DNA of 45,168 nt, from NCBI GenBank assembly GCA_003049485.1, contig PYST01000314.1:1-45168 (forward strand). The letters are read 5' to 3'. The stretch is from Ophioceras dolichostomum. Taxonomy: Eukaryota; Ascomycota; Sordariomycetes; Magnaporthales; Ophioceraceae. The notes below the pieces were generated by a model that saw only the letters and a list, made by a program, of their open reading frames with translations, did not search any database and had not been told where the DNA came from. The position numbers and the translations under genes are program-made. Within the stretch, counting starts at the first letter, position 1. Each line of letters starts with the position of its first letter. Positions 22,085 to 32,958 of the stretch are shown here, in pieces.

Positions 22085-24659
22085 AGGTATGTGTGGTGGG
22101 CCTAGACTCATCATCATGAAAGCAGTTACGACTAGTAAATCTCTACGTAGTACGTGGTATGTAGGATGTCACATACAGAGCTGGAATGGAAACGGCTCCA
22201 GCACTCCAACAAGTGTCAGAGTCGCACATGAGGGAAGGGGTAGTAGTGGTACTGGTAGAATACGAGGATAGCAAGTGTGTTGGTTAGCCACCACCACGGC
22301 TTACTACTACTCCTAGATTCTGATGAGCCGAGGCTCTGCGACATCAAGCGTTCTTTTGCGTCGCCGGCTTGGCTTGGGGGACACAAAACACACAACAAGC
22401 CGTCCCATCCAAAGCCAAGCTGGCCGTCCGGTCTGGCGACGGGCTGGACTCCATTCCAGGAAGCACCCACAGCCATGGAGTAGTCCTTCTGGAAAGTCTC
22501 GCCGACTTGCCCCATCCGATTCTAGCGGCGCTTCGCTAGTGCTCACCCCGTGCCTCTCGCCCGCCTCGAGCGATGGCACCTGATATTTTGAGGGCCACCG
22601 GTAGCTGACGATATTGGAGGCTCTCTCTTGTTGCTCTCTGCTGCTCCTCGTGTCCACTCGATCCCTCCCTCGCCAAAAGTCCCGCCCTCATCGAAGCTAC
22701 GGAGTAACCGTCACGCTACCACGTACCACACGTAGCAGGTGGCCCCATCTCCCTTCTTGAGGGGGACTCGAGGAGGAGATTGATGATATGCCGGGTGTTA
22801 TTGTATTATACAAAGCCCACTAATAAGAAAAGCCAAGAAGACAGGACACGACCCCAACACGTTTTTGTATGAGAAAGAGAGAGTCACTGTAGTGGACCTG
22901 GGATCTACTGCTACTCTCTCCTTGATTCCTTTCCCCCTTCTCTCCACTATTACGTCCGAAAGGCACAAAACCCTTGCACTGCTGGGGTCCCGGAGCGGCA
23001 GGCTTCTCGTCGAACGCCGAGAAGCCGCGGCGCCGTGGCGGCTAAGGAGGAATAACGGGGATGTCGGGCGTCGTCAAGTTGCTCCGTCCCCGATGACAAC
23101 CTGGGCACTCCTCCTGCCCAGAGATTCAGGGGGCGCCCCCCCTTTTTTTTTCCTGCCTCTTTCACATTGTGCTGTGCTGTGCTGTCCCATCCCGTCCAAT
23201 CTTGTCACCACTCTTCTTGCGTTCATTGGTTTTCTCGTATGAGGTAAAATGGCCAGATACGGGAGACGACCGACGAGCGAGAGAGACCCGCTGAAAAGAC
23301 TTGGAGCTTTCGGCCAGAAGGCACGGTATTCCGATAGACGTTGGACGGCGTTAGGATTTTTGATTCCTTGTGATGAATACGCGTAACTTGTGGTGAAAAC
23401 GTCTCGTATTGTGAGAATCTCGCGATATCTTCCCACGCCCTTACGATCGTAGCCTCTGTGTTTAGATCGGGCAGCCTCTACAGTACGAGTCCAAGGAGCG
23501 GAAAGGGCAAAACTACCACCTACTCATCACTCCATCAGGGCAAGCAGCTCTCGCCGAATCGCCGCTTCTTTGGATGTAGACAGACAAACGACCACCAGGA
23601 CGGCTGCTTGTTTGGTACGCTCTTATCATCACCGTCACTGCGCGATCCATCCAATTCCGACGGATGATTCCTTCGTCCGTCTCTGGGGACACTTCCCCGA
23701 ATTGTCTGATGCTGATGGGCCCATCGAGGAGACGTTGGCTCGCCGTCTTGATGACAAGCGAGCCGTCGGCAGTTGGGGCCGACACTGGCGTTTGCGTCGA
23801 GATTTTGCACTCGGTGGCCAACAAGAATTCAAACAAGCAGCCGTTAAAAGGTAGGCTGTCTGGAAAACTATCGGGACATTACGGATATTGAAAATGGCTC
23901 GAGGATGATGCCCGGACCAATATTCCCCTCGCCGAGCTCATCAGTTTTCATGGCGCGGAAAAGGTATATCACTCGCCGAGACGGGCTTCCGATATTCGGG
24001 CCCCCGAGCCTCCGCCACCTGACTACAAGGCCCGTGGATGTGGGCACACTCGGGCTCCGGCTGATCGGTGTGGTGCCGAACACCAGTCTGTACATGCTCA
24101 TCACCTCCGCAGAAGGAGGGGTTAGTGATGCCACCTGGCTGACGAGTCCATTGTTGGTGTTATTTGTGCATCTTTGATTTGTCTAGGTAGGTAGGTAACT
24201 CCCCGTACGGAAAGACAATTCATCGTACTCCCAGCGCAAATATCACTAGCCGATCGATGGTAGATGCAGATTAGAAGCAGTCTCTGAGTGTCCGACTGCT
24301 CTCCCTTCGAGAGACGAAGGCATCCGGGGGGCGCGGAGCTAACTAGGTGATCTAATCTGGAGTGAAATCATCATGTCTGCTCTTCGATATCCCGCCTCGC
24401 CGATTATGTTCCCTTCTAAAAAGCAGAATGTGCAACAACGTACTGCGCTTTGAAGCGCAAGAAGGAGACATGCATCAGGGAATCAAAGAGTCCTGTTGCT
24501 ACCTCCTTCAAGCCGTCAAAGGCTTTGAGGTCCATCATCGAAAGTAAAGCGCGCGATCACCCATCCGTGGATCGCCAGGTATGGGAGATGTTCCGTGGAG
24601 AAGAACAAAGGAAGGAAAGCCGAAGCAGACAAGAGAGTGGTCGTCGATGTCCGAGACTC

Positions 24660-25835
24660 TTAGATCTCGTCGACGAAATCGTCCTCAGGGCTTAAAAGGA
24701 AGTCCTGGCCCGAGATGGGGTGGGACATGGACATGGTGTACGTCGCCTGGCTGGTGTGGAACGACGTACCCTCGGACTTGACAAACGAATGCTCGACACA
24801 GGAAGGCTGGTACGTAGGCTGCTTGAAGTCGCCAGCACCATCGTAGGACTCGGCAGGAGTCAACATGGTCTCAGGCTCGGCCGTAGCGCTCTGCTGACGC
24901 TGACGCTTGCTAGGTGTCATCGCCAGAGGCGGGAGGTGGCTGATGGCCTTGGAGTCACTGAGGTCCAGGAGCTCCTTGTCCAGCTCCTTCTTGATCTTCT
25001 TGGACGTGCTGCCGCCACCAGACTTGGGCACGCCCTCAGCTTTTCTCTTCGGGGTCTTAGGGGTGGACGGAATACGAGCGCCAAGGGCGGTGGCAGGGTC
25101 GCCACCGTTGTTGTGCGCGTCGATCAGAGCCTTGGCGTCGCGCTTTACGCCGCGAAACTGGAACTCGATGCCTCCAGGAGTCGACTCTCCGTAGTACTTG
25201 GCAATCTCTGGAAGGATGAGCCCGGGAATGTTAGCAAACTGGAGATCAATTGGGGACAAAGACTCAAAAGGAAAGCAGGAGGAAGGGTCAACGAGAGGAG
25301 TCAACGAGAATAGAATGGGGAACGGTGTGGAATGGCTAAGCTGGGGAACACGGAAAGGGCAGGCCGTACCCTTGTCCGTCATCGTCACGATGTCCTGGAT
25401 GTCTTTGACATCCACGTTCTGCCTCACTGCAGAACGAATGACGGCAACCTGCTTCTTGATTGGCCGGAAGCGGTGCTCAATGGCAGACGCGGTCATATCA
25501 GAGCCATAGTGCTTAGCGATGGCTGCGAGGGGGGGTGGCTCGTTAGATCAGGGTAAGAACAGAACACTGACGACCCGCCATAAATAGTGCGGAGTTTGAG
25601 ACGCGAATGTAGGGAGAGTAGACCACTTGGCTGTGAAAGTGAATGGAAATATGCGCGGGTTGGAGGCAATATATATGGGGGCGTCGTCTCAAGGTGATCA
25701 TGTGCTTGAACTCGAAAAACAAACCAAAAAACAAAGTGCCTTACCCTTATGATCGAGTCGAAGCTCGGGATGGGCCGCAATGACGGCGGCAAGGAGACGC
25801 GCCTGGGCCTCGTAGGTCTTGAAATTGGTGGGCAT
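24660..25835 (-). CDS. Conserved fungal-type protein with duplicated helical (Myb/SANT-like) repeat, 263 aa
   Basis: Three exons: 25835-25745, 25522-25370 and 25207-24660. The junctions are clean: donor GTAAGG with acceptor TCGCAG after a CTAAC branch site, then donor GTACGG with acceptor TTCCAG after GCTAAC. The total is 792 nt, 263 aa. The first exon encodes MPTNFKTYEAQARLLAAVIA. The N-terminal half holds two related units: IAKHYGSDMTASAIEHRFR (about residues 32-50) and IAKYYGESTPGGIEFQFR (about 84-101), each followed by a Lys-rich helix. The IA-x-YG...IE-x-x-FR pattern looks like a small helical DNA-binding fold of Myb/SANT type, but this is inferred from spacing only. The middle is basic (TPKTPKRK, then SKKIKKELDKE), likely a nuclear localisation signal. 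The tail is acidic and Ser/Thr-rich, ending LLSPEDDFVDEI. I recognise no named gene. A nuclear, possibly transcriptional role is an inference. Confidence 0.85.
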
Positions 25836-28180
25836 GCTGGCTTGCTTTGTGCGAAGTACCTGAAGTGAAGCCCGATATGTCGAGGTGCAATCCGTCAATA
25901 TTCATTCGTGGCTCCACTGTAGACGATGGAAGAATGGCAATGAGGTGATGAGAGGGCCAAGGCCATGAAAGGGCGAGGAAGAGACAGGCTGGTTTGCAAG
26001 TAATTGCGGCGCGTTGGGTGGGTGGATGGGGGAGTTGAGGAAGGTGGTGCTGGGAGGGGGAAGAAGGATGTGATGCCCGAGTGAACAGACCAGGGTGGCG
26101 AGAATTTATGGGAGACGTCACTGAAGGTAGGCAGAAGCAAAGAGAAGGAAGGTGCGTTTGATAATGGACGGGAATTCCCGCGGAAAAGTGTTTTTGGCAG
26201 GGCAGGAGCTCCGAGTGACGCCAGAGCACGACCTCAGCCTCCGCCCTGGGACTCATGCTAGCAACCCGCGATATTACGGCGCTGATGGGTTTGATAATGA
26301 AGTAAAACAACATTCAACGTACCTTGACACTTCTCTGTCTCCTGGTATCTGCTCGACCAGCGGAGCCAGGCGAGGAAAGGAAGTGACTTCTCGTGATATC
26401 TTGTCTTGCGAGAGGAAGATGTTAGTGGAATGGAGATTATGGCATGGTAGGCGTTAAGGGAAGAGAACGGCGAGATCAAGAGATCAAGAGGAGCGGCTTT
26501 GCCGGCACTCCGTGGTGGACTTCTGAGAGAGACTAGCTTTGAATGGAGAGGGGTAGAGCAACGAGAGGTGTGGTGGATGAGACTGGTGATATCATCAAAA
26601 TGGGCGCAACAAGCACAGGATAAAATGTACCTTCCCGGATCTCCCTGCGGCTCGTATCTTCGCGGCTCGGATTTGGCAGACGTGAAAGGCAAGAGCGGGA
26701 CGTGGCCGAATCTGGGGATGCTGGTTCGGTGCAGACCAGTTTCTGGGGCGGGCCTGGTAGGGACGAGCACGTTAACGGTCAGGCTTCAGCTCGAACGCGT
26801 CTTTTGAGAGAGAAGGAGCGACGCGGTGGCGCGAGGAGAGCAATTCAATGGTCAGCCCCGGAGTTGCCTCTCGTCCCGTCTGATTCTAGTTCCTCAGCAG
26901 CGATAACAAGCCGGCCTCCGAAGAACCAGCGAGATCGAAGTACTATGCCCCCTTTTAAGCCACTAGGGAATTTGAGGAATGAAAGACGGTTCTGCCCCTT
27001 TATAAGCAGCTGGGGGACAGGTATAGGGCATGCTCGCGAGTCTGTATGTCCAGGGCAAGGCCACTTGGGCCCCGGGATGCTACATCTTGATGAACTGCCA
27101 TGCCACACTGATGAGGCTCCCTCTGGAGGGACACGACACTCTCTCTTGTCTGAGACAGCGACGATCACCGGTGCGAGCCTACTACATGCTAGCAGCCTTC
27201 CAGACCGTAGTATCAACACAGAAGATAAGGCCGTCCAACTGTGAGATGTAGAGAGTGGAAATGGGAAGCAAGGAAAGCCAGCCATCCTTTGTACTCAAGT
27301 AGGCCAACCCAAACAATCAAACAACAACACAGTTAAAGAAGCCTAACGCCTCAGCGCAAAACTTACGAGGTGTGCTATTCCAAAGCTTTGGTAGGTTACT
27401 GGTGAATCCAGATAGTGCAGGGGTTTTGCTCGTCTTGCTAGCGGGAGGTGTGCGATGATGATCTCGGTGAGAGCATTCAGGGGCGTCTTAAGAAAGTAAT
27501 AGTTTGTAGCCTAAGGCTTCCGTTATTGGCCTTTCGAAATCAATGGCATGTAAACCTGAGGAGGCAGAAGAAGTTATCACCGAATCAGAGAGAAAGAAGA
27601 GAGGGGACAAAAAAATAAGAAAGTGGCAAGATTCGAGGTGGTCGGGGTCGTCTGGAGAGGTTGCCCGCTGGTCTCAGACGGGTGTGAACCAAGGTGAGCG
27701 ATTGTTATGGGGCTACATTTGGAGCGCAACTCAAAGGCAGCACCACAACCAAAACTTGTTGGAAACGACTGAAACAAAAATACACAGAAAAATCGAGAAT
27801 GGCAATTACAATACTCTCAGAAGTTTTCTAAAGCCAATGCCTGGCTATTTCGGCGGAATTGCTGTTTGCCACAGGGGGCGGGATGTACTCACTATCTGAG
27901 CGCATCAGATCTTCACACCACACCGGGGAGTCCTCGCAAGCAACCTCAGCCTTGCTTAGACGGACAAGGGTCGCATCCACCCAACCCCGGTGAACACTCC
28001 GTCCTTTTGACCTCTCGTGCCCGGCAATCCTAGAGAAGTGTCCGCCTCGTACGGGCGGCCTTTGCAACCAACAAGGGACAGATGAATAAACCGCGTTGCA
28101 CGTCTATGATTATTAAGGACCGATGCGCTTCGCCGGACAATTCTCTCACAAGGATTAACTCCGTTCTATGTAAGTCTATA
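25836..28180. other. Intergenic region between the 263-aa protein gene and the Any1-like gene
   Basis: About 2.3 kb, holding the promoter and leader of the minus-strand 263-aa protein gene at its left side and the 3' flank of the Any1-like gene at its right end. Several open frames occur on both strands but overlap each other and have no domain or codon bias. No RNA gene or repeat of note was seen. Confidence 0.6.
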
Positions 28181-29492
28181 TCAGTCAACTAATTCCTTCT
28201 CCAAAGTCGGCGTCCTTCGCCCCGTCGGCGTGCCCCTCCCGCTCGCGATCCCTCCGCTATGACCGACCGCGGCCTTCCAACCGCTACCGCCAGTGCCGAC
28301 ACCGACCCCGGCACCGGCACCACCACCGCCGCCGCCGCCAAAGTGGTAGGCGGGAACCTTGGCCATGGGGTAGTAGTTCCCGCTAGCGCTCCTCCCCCTT
28401 GCCCCCAGCGACGAGCCGCCGCCGCCGCTGCCGCCGAAGCCGGTGGTGGTCTCTCCATTCCCGTACATGAGGTACTGCAGCCCCAGGAACAGGTCGCACG
28501 CGGCCTGGAACATGCCGCACAGCTTGAACGCCCAGGGTATCTCGGTGGCGGAGGTGAAGAACCAGAACATCTTCATGCAGTCTCCGGCGATCCAGCTGGC
28601 CAGCACGGAGACGCGGAACCCCCGGCAGGAGCGCGAGCGGGCGTTCGCGAGGATCTGGGGGATCGGGAGCGTCGCCTCGACCGAGAGGCCGATGTAGCCG
28701 ATCAGGGGGGAGTAGAGTGCGTAGAGGAAGTGGATCGGGGAGAGGATCAGCTCCAGGATCGTCAGCCCGATGAATAGGAAGAGCAAAAACTGCCAGTATC
28801 TCCGGGAGAAGTTAGCTTTACGCCCGGATGATGCCATTGCGCGTATGTTTGTCGCGAACTACCCGGTGGTAGATAGACAGGCACCAGGTGGTAGCGGGTA
28901 CAGCAAAAGGGGTGGGTGTATTCACGGTTTCGGTGACCTCCACCGCCAGAAGTTGTAAGGCCTCCGGAGATCGATCAGTCCATCCTGCGAGGCCACGAAG
29001 GGCATCGCCGCATCACCGCCCCTCGACGAATGCGACGGCCGGTGATCCAGGGCGATTTTTAGCAGGAGCAGCTGCATAAATATCATAAGCAAGGACTGCA
29101 CCAGCAGTGCCTGGTCGAATCTTGCGCCGGGGTAGTAGAAGACCCTGTGAAGAAGCCCACCCACCCAACGCGCGTTGCGCCCCCACACATGGTGTTAGCC
29201 CACGAGTCCTTAGGGGGGAGGCAGCCAGGAGGTTAAGGTAGGCTAGGCAGGTAGGTAGGTAGGTACCTAGGTAGATAGGCACCTAGGTAGATAGGGAGTA
29301 TAGAAAAGGGCAAACTCGGAAAACGAACCTCAGCATAGAAGCTACCAGCATGATCAATGGGATGTCCAGCGAGAACCCAGCGCTCGACTTGGTCCGGTGC
29401 ATCGCTATCGCCTGGTCGCTGTACGATAGCACCGGCGAGAATATCAAGAAAAGGGGGGCGGCATAGCCCGTGAAGGCTTTCAACCACCTCAT
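28181..29492 (-). CDS. ANY1: PQ-loop repeat membrane protein, Any1/SLC66A2 (PQLC1)-like
   Basis: Three exons: 29492-29329, 29144-28926 and 28799-28181, giving 333 aa. Junctions are donor GTTCGT with acceptor TCACAG, and donor GTGAAT with acceptor CCGGAG preceded by a GCTAAC branch site. Splicing restores the continuous block RPYNFWRWRSPKPYWQF, which supports the model. The protein is multi-spanning, with a first degenerate PQ-loop unit near residues 11-50 and a second, clear one (VEATLPIPQILANARSRSCR, then SVLASWIAGDCMKMFWFF). In budding yeast the family member Any1/Cfs1 acts at Golgi/endosome membranes, antagonises the Neo1 phospholipid flippase and has been linked to lipid scrambling; human SLC66A2 is related. 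The C-terminal 90 residues are a Gly/Ser-rich cytosolic-type tail with a polyglycine run and a TPTGRRTPTLEKE end. The family assignment comes from recalled similarity. Confidence 0.88.
29249..29296. repeat. TAGG tandem repeat with TACCTAGGTA palindromes inside an intron
   Basis: A GTAGGTAGGTAGGTACCTAGG array followed by two CACCTAGGTAGATAGG-type units. It lies inside the first intron (29145-29328) of the Any1-like gene. Of the repeats of this motif family that I noted in the window, it is the longest. Confidence 0.85.
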
Positions 29493-30813
29493 CTTTTCCC
29501 CCTTCTAAGCTACCCTAGGTAGCCCGTAGATAGGCACCTTGGCTATAGATGCGTATGTCCGTCCGCTGCGCGCCGCGCCGAGACCAATAGAGGAGCGATC
29601 GCGACTCGGGCTCGCGGAGATTTAAAAACCCGAGACGGAGGCGTGAGAGTTCGCTTTCGACGTGTCGTTTTCGAACCGGAGGACTTGGGGGAAGCCGAGG
29701 CGGGAACGCTAGTAGGCCGATGATGCTCTCGGGGGATCTCTTTTAAGTCGCGCTGCTCGTGTGTAAGGCTCGGCTCGTTTCGCACGGTATTCTTGTTTTG
29801 CGGATGCGCGCTTGGTGGAAGGAAGGATGATGGAAAATCGATCTAATGGGGTATCTAAACTCTAGGACAAATGCACATAAAAACACATTGAAAGGGTCGG
29901 CGAAGGCACAATGGAAAAAGCCTGGCCGGACGGTTCCGTTTGGTGTGGTTTGGTGGTGGAAGGTTCGAGTTTTGAAGTTTGAGGCCAGAAAAAAAAAAAG
30001 GAAATTTGATGATGAGCGACGTCGCCAACAACCAGCCGCGCGTGGGATACCAGAGCAGAGCGAGTCGGACTCCCTAAAAAATTATAGCCGAATCAGGCTG
30101 GACACCGATCAGATCACACATGCGACAACCACCACAACCACCAGCAGAGGAATTGCATGTGCAATACGGGGTCCTTCGAGTAAGTTGTACAAAAGAGTAA
30201 GCACCCAAAAAAAAGAACCGTTGGCTCTGTCGGGCAAAGAGAGAAGAAAAAAAAAGGGGGTAGAATGGGGGCGGAACGGTCCGATACACGCTGATGTTTT
30301 GCTGTCCACAGGTGTGATGGTTCCTCCGAGCAATTCCAACTCTCCTTTTCTTCCTGCACCCCCATATCCCATCCCCACCCGGTGCTGGACGATTGAGACG
30401 GACTATCATCTCGGTTTTTCGGAGAGAATAAAAGCTACGGCGATAAGCCATATGGTCGAAGCCGTGCACTCACTCACTCACGCACGCGTCAGAGCCGTTT
30501 GGGTGATGATCGACATCAAATGCCGGGGATCAGGGAAGGTCAAACGGCCACATCTGATGTTATAGTCTAAATATCGCGCCAACTTTTTTTTTCGATCTGG
30601 TATTTTTCATGTTTTCCACAGCCCGCTGTCGCCTTGAGCACTATCCTCCCTTGGTACCCTTTTCTCATCATTCCCTCGTAGCTTCCATCGTTCTAGAAAA
30701 CCCGCCGCATAGGTAATATACCTATAAGTACACTACTCGCTCATGCACTAATCAGCCCGCTCGCCATCATCGCCTTCCCCACCACATGCCTACCTAGGTA
30801 CCTACCTGGCACT
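29493..30813. other. Intergenic region, upstream of the Any1-like gene and downstream of MTHFR
   Basis: Contains the promoter of the minus-strand Any1-like gene and the 3' flank of the minus-strand MTHFR. An open frame of 239 codons on the plus strand (29846-30565) has Lys/Arg- and Thr-rich low-complexity content and no domain; I do not call it. A CCTACCTAGGTACCTACC palindromic cluster lies at 30789-30806, a few bases beyond the MTHFR stop. Confidence 0.6.
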
Positions 30814-32958
30814 TTACTCCTTCAGCAGTAAATCCCACAGCGCATCTTTATCGACGTAGTCGTGATGAATGACGTTCACCAGCCACAGATCGTCCCTCAG
30901 GCCCTTGAGCAGTGCCTCGCTAGGAGACCCCTTCCCGTAGACCTTTGCCCACTCGGCCCAGATGCTGAACGCCTCCTCGCACCACGCCCGGAAGCTCACC
31001 TCCTCGATGATGGTCGGCGTGACGATCTCCTTGCCGGGGAAAACGCCCCACGTGACGGCGTTGGTGCTCGTCTGCGTTGGCGGGGAAGCGTCGTCGTCCT
31101 CCTGTGCGCCACCGCCACCACTACCACCACCACGGCTGCTGCTTAGCCCGGCATTGCCGGCGTTATCCGAGGACACAAAGTCGCCCGCGGCGTTGCCCGC
31201 ATAGAAGCAGACGATGTCCTTCGCCCTCGGGTCCTCGAGGAGCTTCTTCCGCAGGGCCTCCCAGTCCCTGCCGGGGACGAAGAGCTCGACGAACGCCTTC
31301 TGGAACACGAAGCCGTTGGGCGGGCCCCAGCCGAAGGTGGCGTCGCTGGAGCGCAGGCCGTTGACGGCGGGCTGGCTGGCCACGGTCCACCAGCCCCGGT
31401 CGTTGAGTGCCAGCAGCGGGGGGCGGATGGTGGCCGTCTCCGCGTTGAACTCCTCCTCGCTCCAGGGTATGGCGGACAGCTCGCCGCGCAGGTGGCGCAC
31501 GAAGATGTCGCTGACGTCACGGGCCGAGACGGGCCTGCCCCAGTGGTGCACGGCCTGCGGCACGGACATATGCAGGCTGACGCCGTAGCCGTCGATCTCG
31601 CCGTAGGCCGGCGAGCGGGCGTCGCCCCAGCGCCCGTTGGGGTAGTCGTCCCAGGTCGCCTCGCGGCCGAGCACGCCCTCGCCCTCGGAGATGGCGAGCG
31701 TGTTGGCCCGCGTGTTGACCGGCTCGGCGGGAACGCTGGCCTCGAGGGCCGTGGCTTCGTAGTCTGGGTGGGAGACCGAGGCGCGTCCGCCGATGATGAC
31801 GCGGTTGCGTGGGTCCGAGCCGATCGAGGATAGTCGGCGGGAGGACAAGGCACGCATGGCGCCGTTGATGGCGATGGCTGGTGCCGGTGCCGGTGGCGTG
31901 GGAGAAGCCGATTCCGACGAGGACACTGCGGCTTCCTCCTTTGCCATGTCAACATCTCCCACCTCGTCTTCCTCGTTCTCGGGAGTGCTCGGCGGAATGA
32001 GATTGGTCCGCTCCACAATGAATGAGACGGCCTTCTCCAAGTTCAGAGTGTAGAAGTGGAAGCCGTTGGGCCGGGACTGGTGCCCCGAGGTTCTGCTCTT
32101 GATCTCCCTAACCTGCTCGACTAGCTCGCAAAGGATATCGACGCCAACCTTCTTAACCTTCTCGTCGTCCTTCCTGACGGTGTCCAACCGGGACATCAGC
32201 CGCTCGGGGATCTTGGCATGACTGAGCTTGGTGGTCCGCTTGATCATCTGGTAGTTCTGGATCGGCATCAGGCCGGGGATGATGGGGATGTCCTTGAAGG
32301 CGCCACTAGGGTGACGGCGGAGAGTGCTCTCGAAACGATCGTAGGCACCGATATCAAAGAAAAGCTGGGTCATGATGAAGTCCGCCCCCGCGAGCGTCTT
32401 CTCAACCAGGTAGGGCAAGTCGTGCTCTAAGCTCTGGTTCGTGGGATGGCTCTCGTCGGTGTGGCCCTCTGGGTACGCGGCCACGCCAACGCAGAAGTAG
32501 TCGCCATGATGCTGGCGAATGTAGCGAACCAGGTCGACGGCCCAGGTGAACTCGTCTTCACCGGGCTGCGGCTCCCCATCCACCGCAGCATCCCGGTACT
32601 CGGCCGGACGCGGCGGATCACCCCTCAGCGCGAGGATGTTTCGGATGCCCAACGCCTTGGCGTCCTCCAGCGCCTTGTCAACAAGCTTTCGATTCATGTT
32701 GGTGCACGTCAGATGAAGGCACGTGGTGAGACCCAGCTCCCGCTGGCAGATCTCGGCCAGCTCCAGCGATTTCTGCGCTGTTGTACCGCCCGCGCCCCAC
32801 GTGACGTTGACGAAGAGAGGCCGCAGAGCCCGCGCCATGCGGTCGAGCCGGTGACGCAGGTTCGCAAAGCCCATAGCCGTTTTAGGCGGGAAGAACTCCA
32901 GCGAGAAGTAGTCTGCGCCGGGCGGCAGCGCCGCGATCTTGTCTGTTATTTTATCCAT
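30814..32958 (-). CDS. MET12: Methylenetetrahydrofolate reductase, MET12-type
   Basis: Intronless, 714 aa, from the ATG at 32958. It reduces 5,10-methylene-THF to 5-methyl-THF, supplying the methyl group for methionine synthesis; it is a FAD enzyme of the cytosol. The N-terminal catalytic TIM barrel (about residues 1-320) shows SLEFFPPKT with the catalytic Glu at E21, WGAGGTTAQKSLELA, LHLTCTNMN, NILALRGDPPRP (D114 in the flavin/folate site), and VGVAAYPEGH. The segment GFHFYTLNLEKAVSFIVERT closes the barrel. An acidic, Ser/Ala/Pro-rich linker (about 330-410) leads to the eukaryotic C-terminal regulatory domain: ATWDDYPNGRWGDARSPAYG, then WTVASQPAVNGLRSSDATFG, and TWGVFPGKEIVTPTIIEEVS. The YGEIDGYG and SIWAEWAKVYGKGSPSEALL wording follows the yeast Met12/fission yeast Met9 branch more closely than Met13. 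Most ascomycetes carry both paralogues, so a MET13-type gene is expected elsewhere. Confidence 0.96.
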   Translation of the reverse strand: MDKITDKIAALPPGADYFSLEFFPPKTAMGFANLRHRLDRMARALRPLFVNVTWGAGGTTAQKSLELAEICQRELGLTTCLHLTCTNMNRKLVDKALEDAKALGIRNILALRGDPPRPAEYRDAAVDGEPQPGEDEFTWAVDLVRYIRQHHGDYFCVGVAAYPEGHTDESHPTNQSLEHDLPYLVEKTLAGADFIMTQLFFDIGAYDRFESTLRRHPSGAFKDIPIIPGLMPIQNYQMIKRTTKLSHAKIPERLMSRLDTVRKDDEKVKKVGVDILCELVEQVREIKSRTSGHQSRPNGFHFYTLNLEKAVSFIVERTNLIPPSTPENEEDEVGDVDMAKEEAAVSSSESASPTPPAPAPAIAINGAMRALSSRRLSSIGSDPRNRVIIGGRASVSHPDYEATALEASVPAEPVNTRANTLAISEGEGVLGREATWDDYPNGRWGDARSPAYGEIDGYGVSLHMSVPQAVHHWGRPVSARDVSDIFVRHLRGELSAIPWSEEEFNAETATIRPPLLALNDRGWWTVASQPAVNGLRSSDATFGWGPPNGFVFQKAFVELFVPGRDWEALRKKLLEDPRAKDIVCFYAGNAAGDFVSSDNAGNAGLSSSRGGGSGGGGAQEDDDASPPTQTSTNAVTWGVFPGKEIVTPTIIEEVSFRAWCEEAFSIWAEWAKVYGKGSPSEALLKGLRDDLWLVNVIHHDYVDKDALWDLLLKE

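Larger units (their letters stand above)
13828..24659. other. Gene-empty interval, part 3 (3' side of the 263-aa protein gene)
   Basis: About 10.8 kb without a recognisable gene. Contents are CATC-rich repeats (16010-16048), several TAGGTAGGTACC-type palindromes (18296-18313, 18864-18875, 19651-19698, 22069-22084, 24183-24198), a perfect G-quadruplex motif (21953-21977), and many T/C-rich patches. Two places have somewhat longer open frames on both strands (20770-21008 and 23570-24177). Neither has codon bias like the real genes of this window, and neither shows a domain. Base composition looks normal, not the AT-rich pattern expected of RIP-mutated transposons. Confidence 0.55.

Noticed and set aside
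3680..24659. Transposon or RIP island as explanation of the gene-empty interval
   Set aside because: I saw no transposase, reverse transcriptase or integrase motifs, no long terminal or inverted repeats, and no AT-rich TpA-heavy sequence typical of RIP.
29846..30565. 239-codon plus-strand open frame between the Any1-like gene and MTHFR
   Set aside because: Lys/Arg- and Thr-rich low complexity built on A-runs, no domain; it lies in promoter and 3' flank DNA of two solid genes.
31143..32018. 291-codon frame on the same strand as MTHFR
   Set aside because: An alternative-frame shadow of the GC-biased MTHFR gene, rich in Arg, Pro and Ser.
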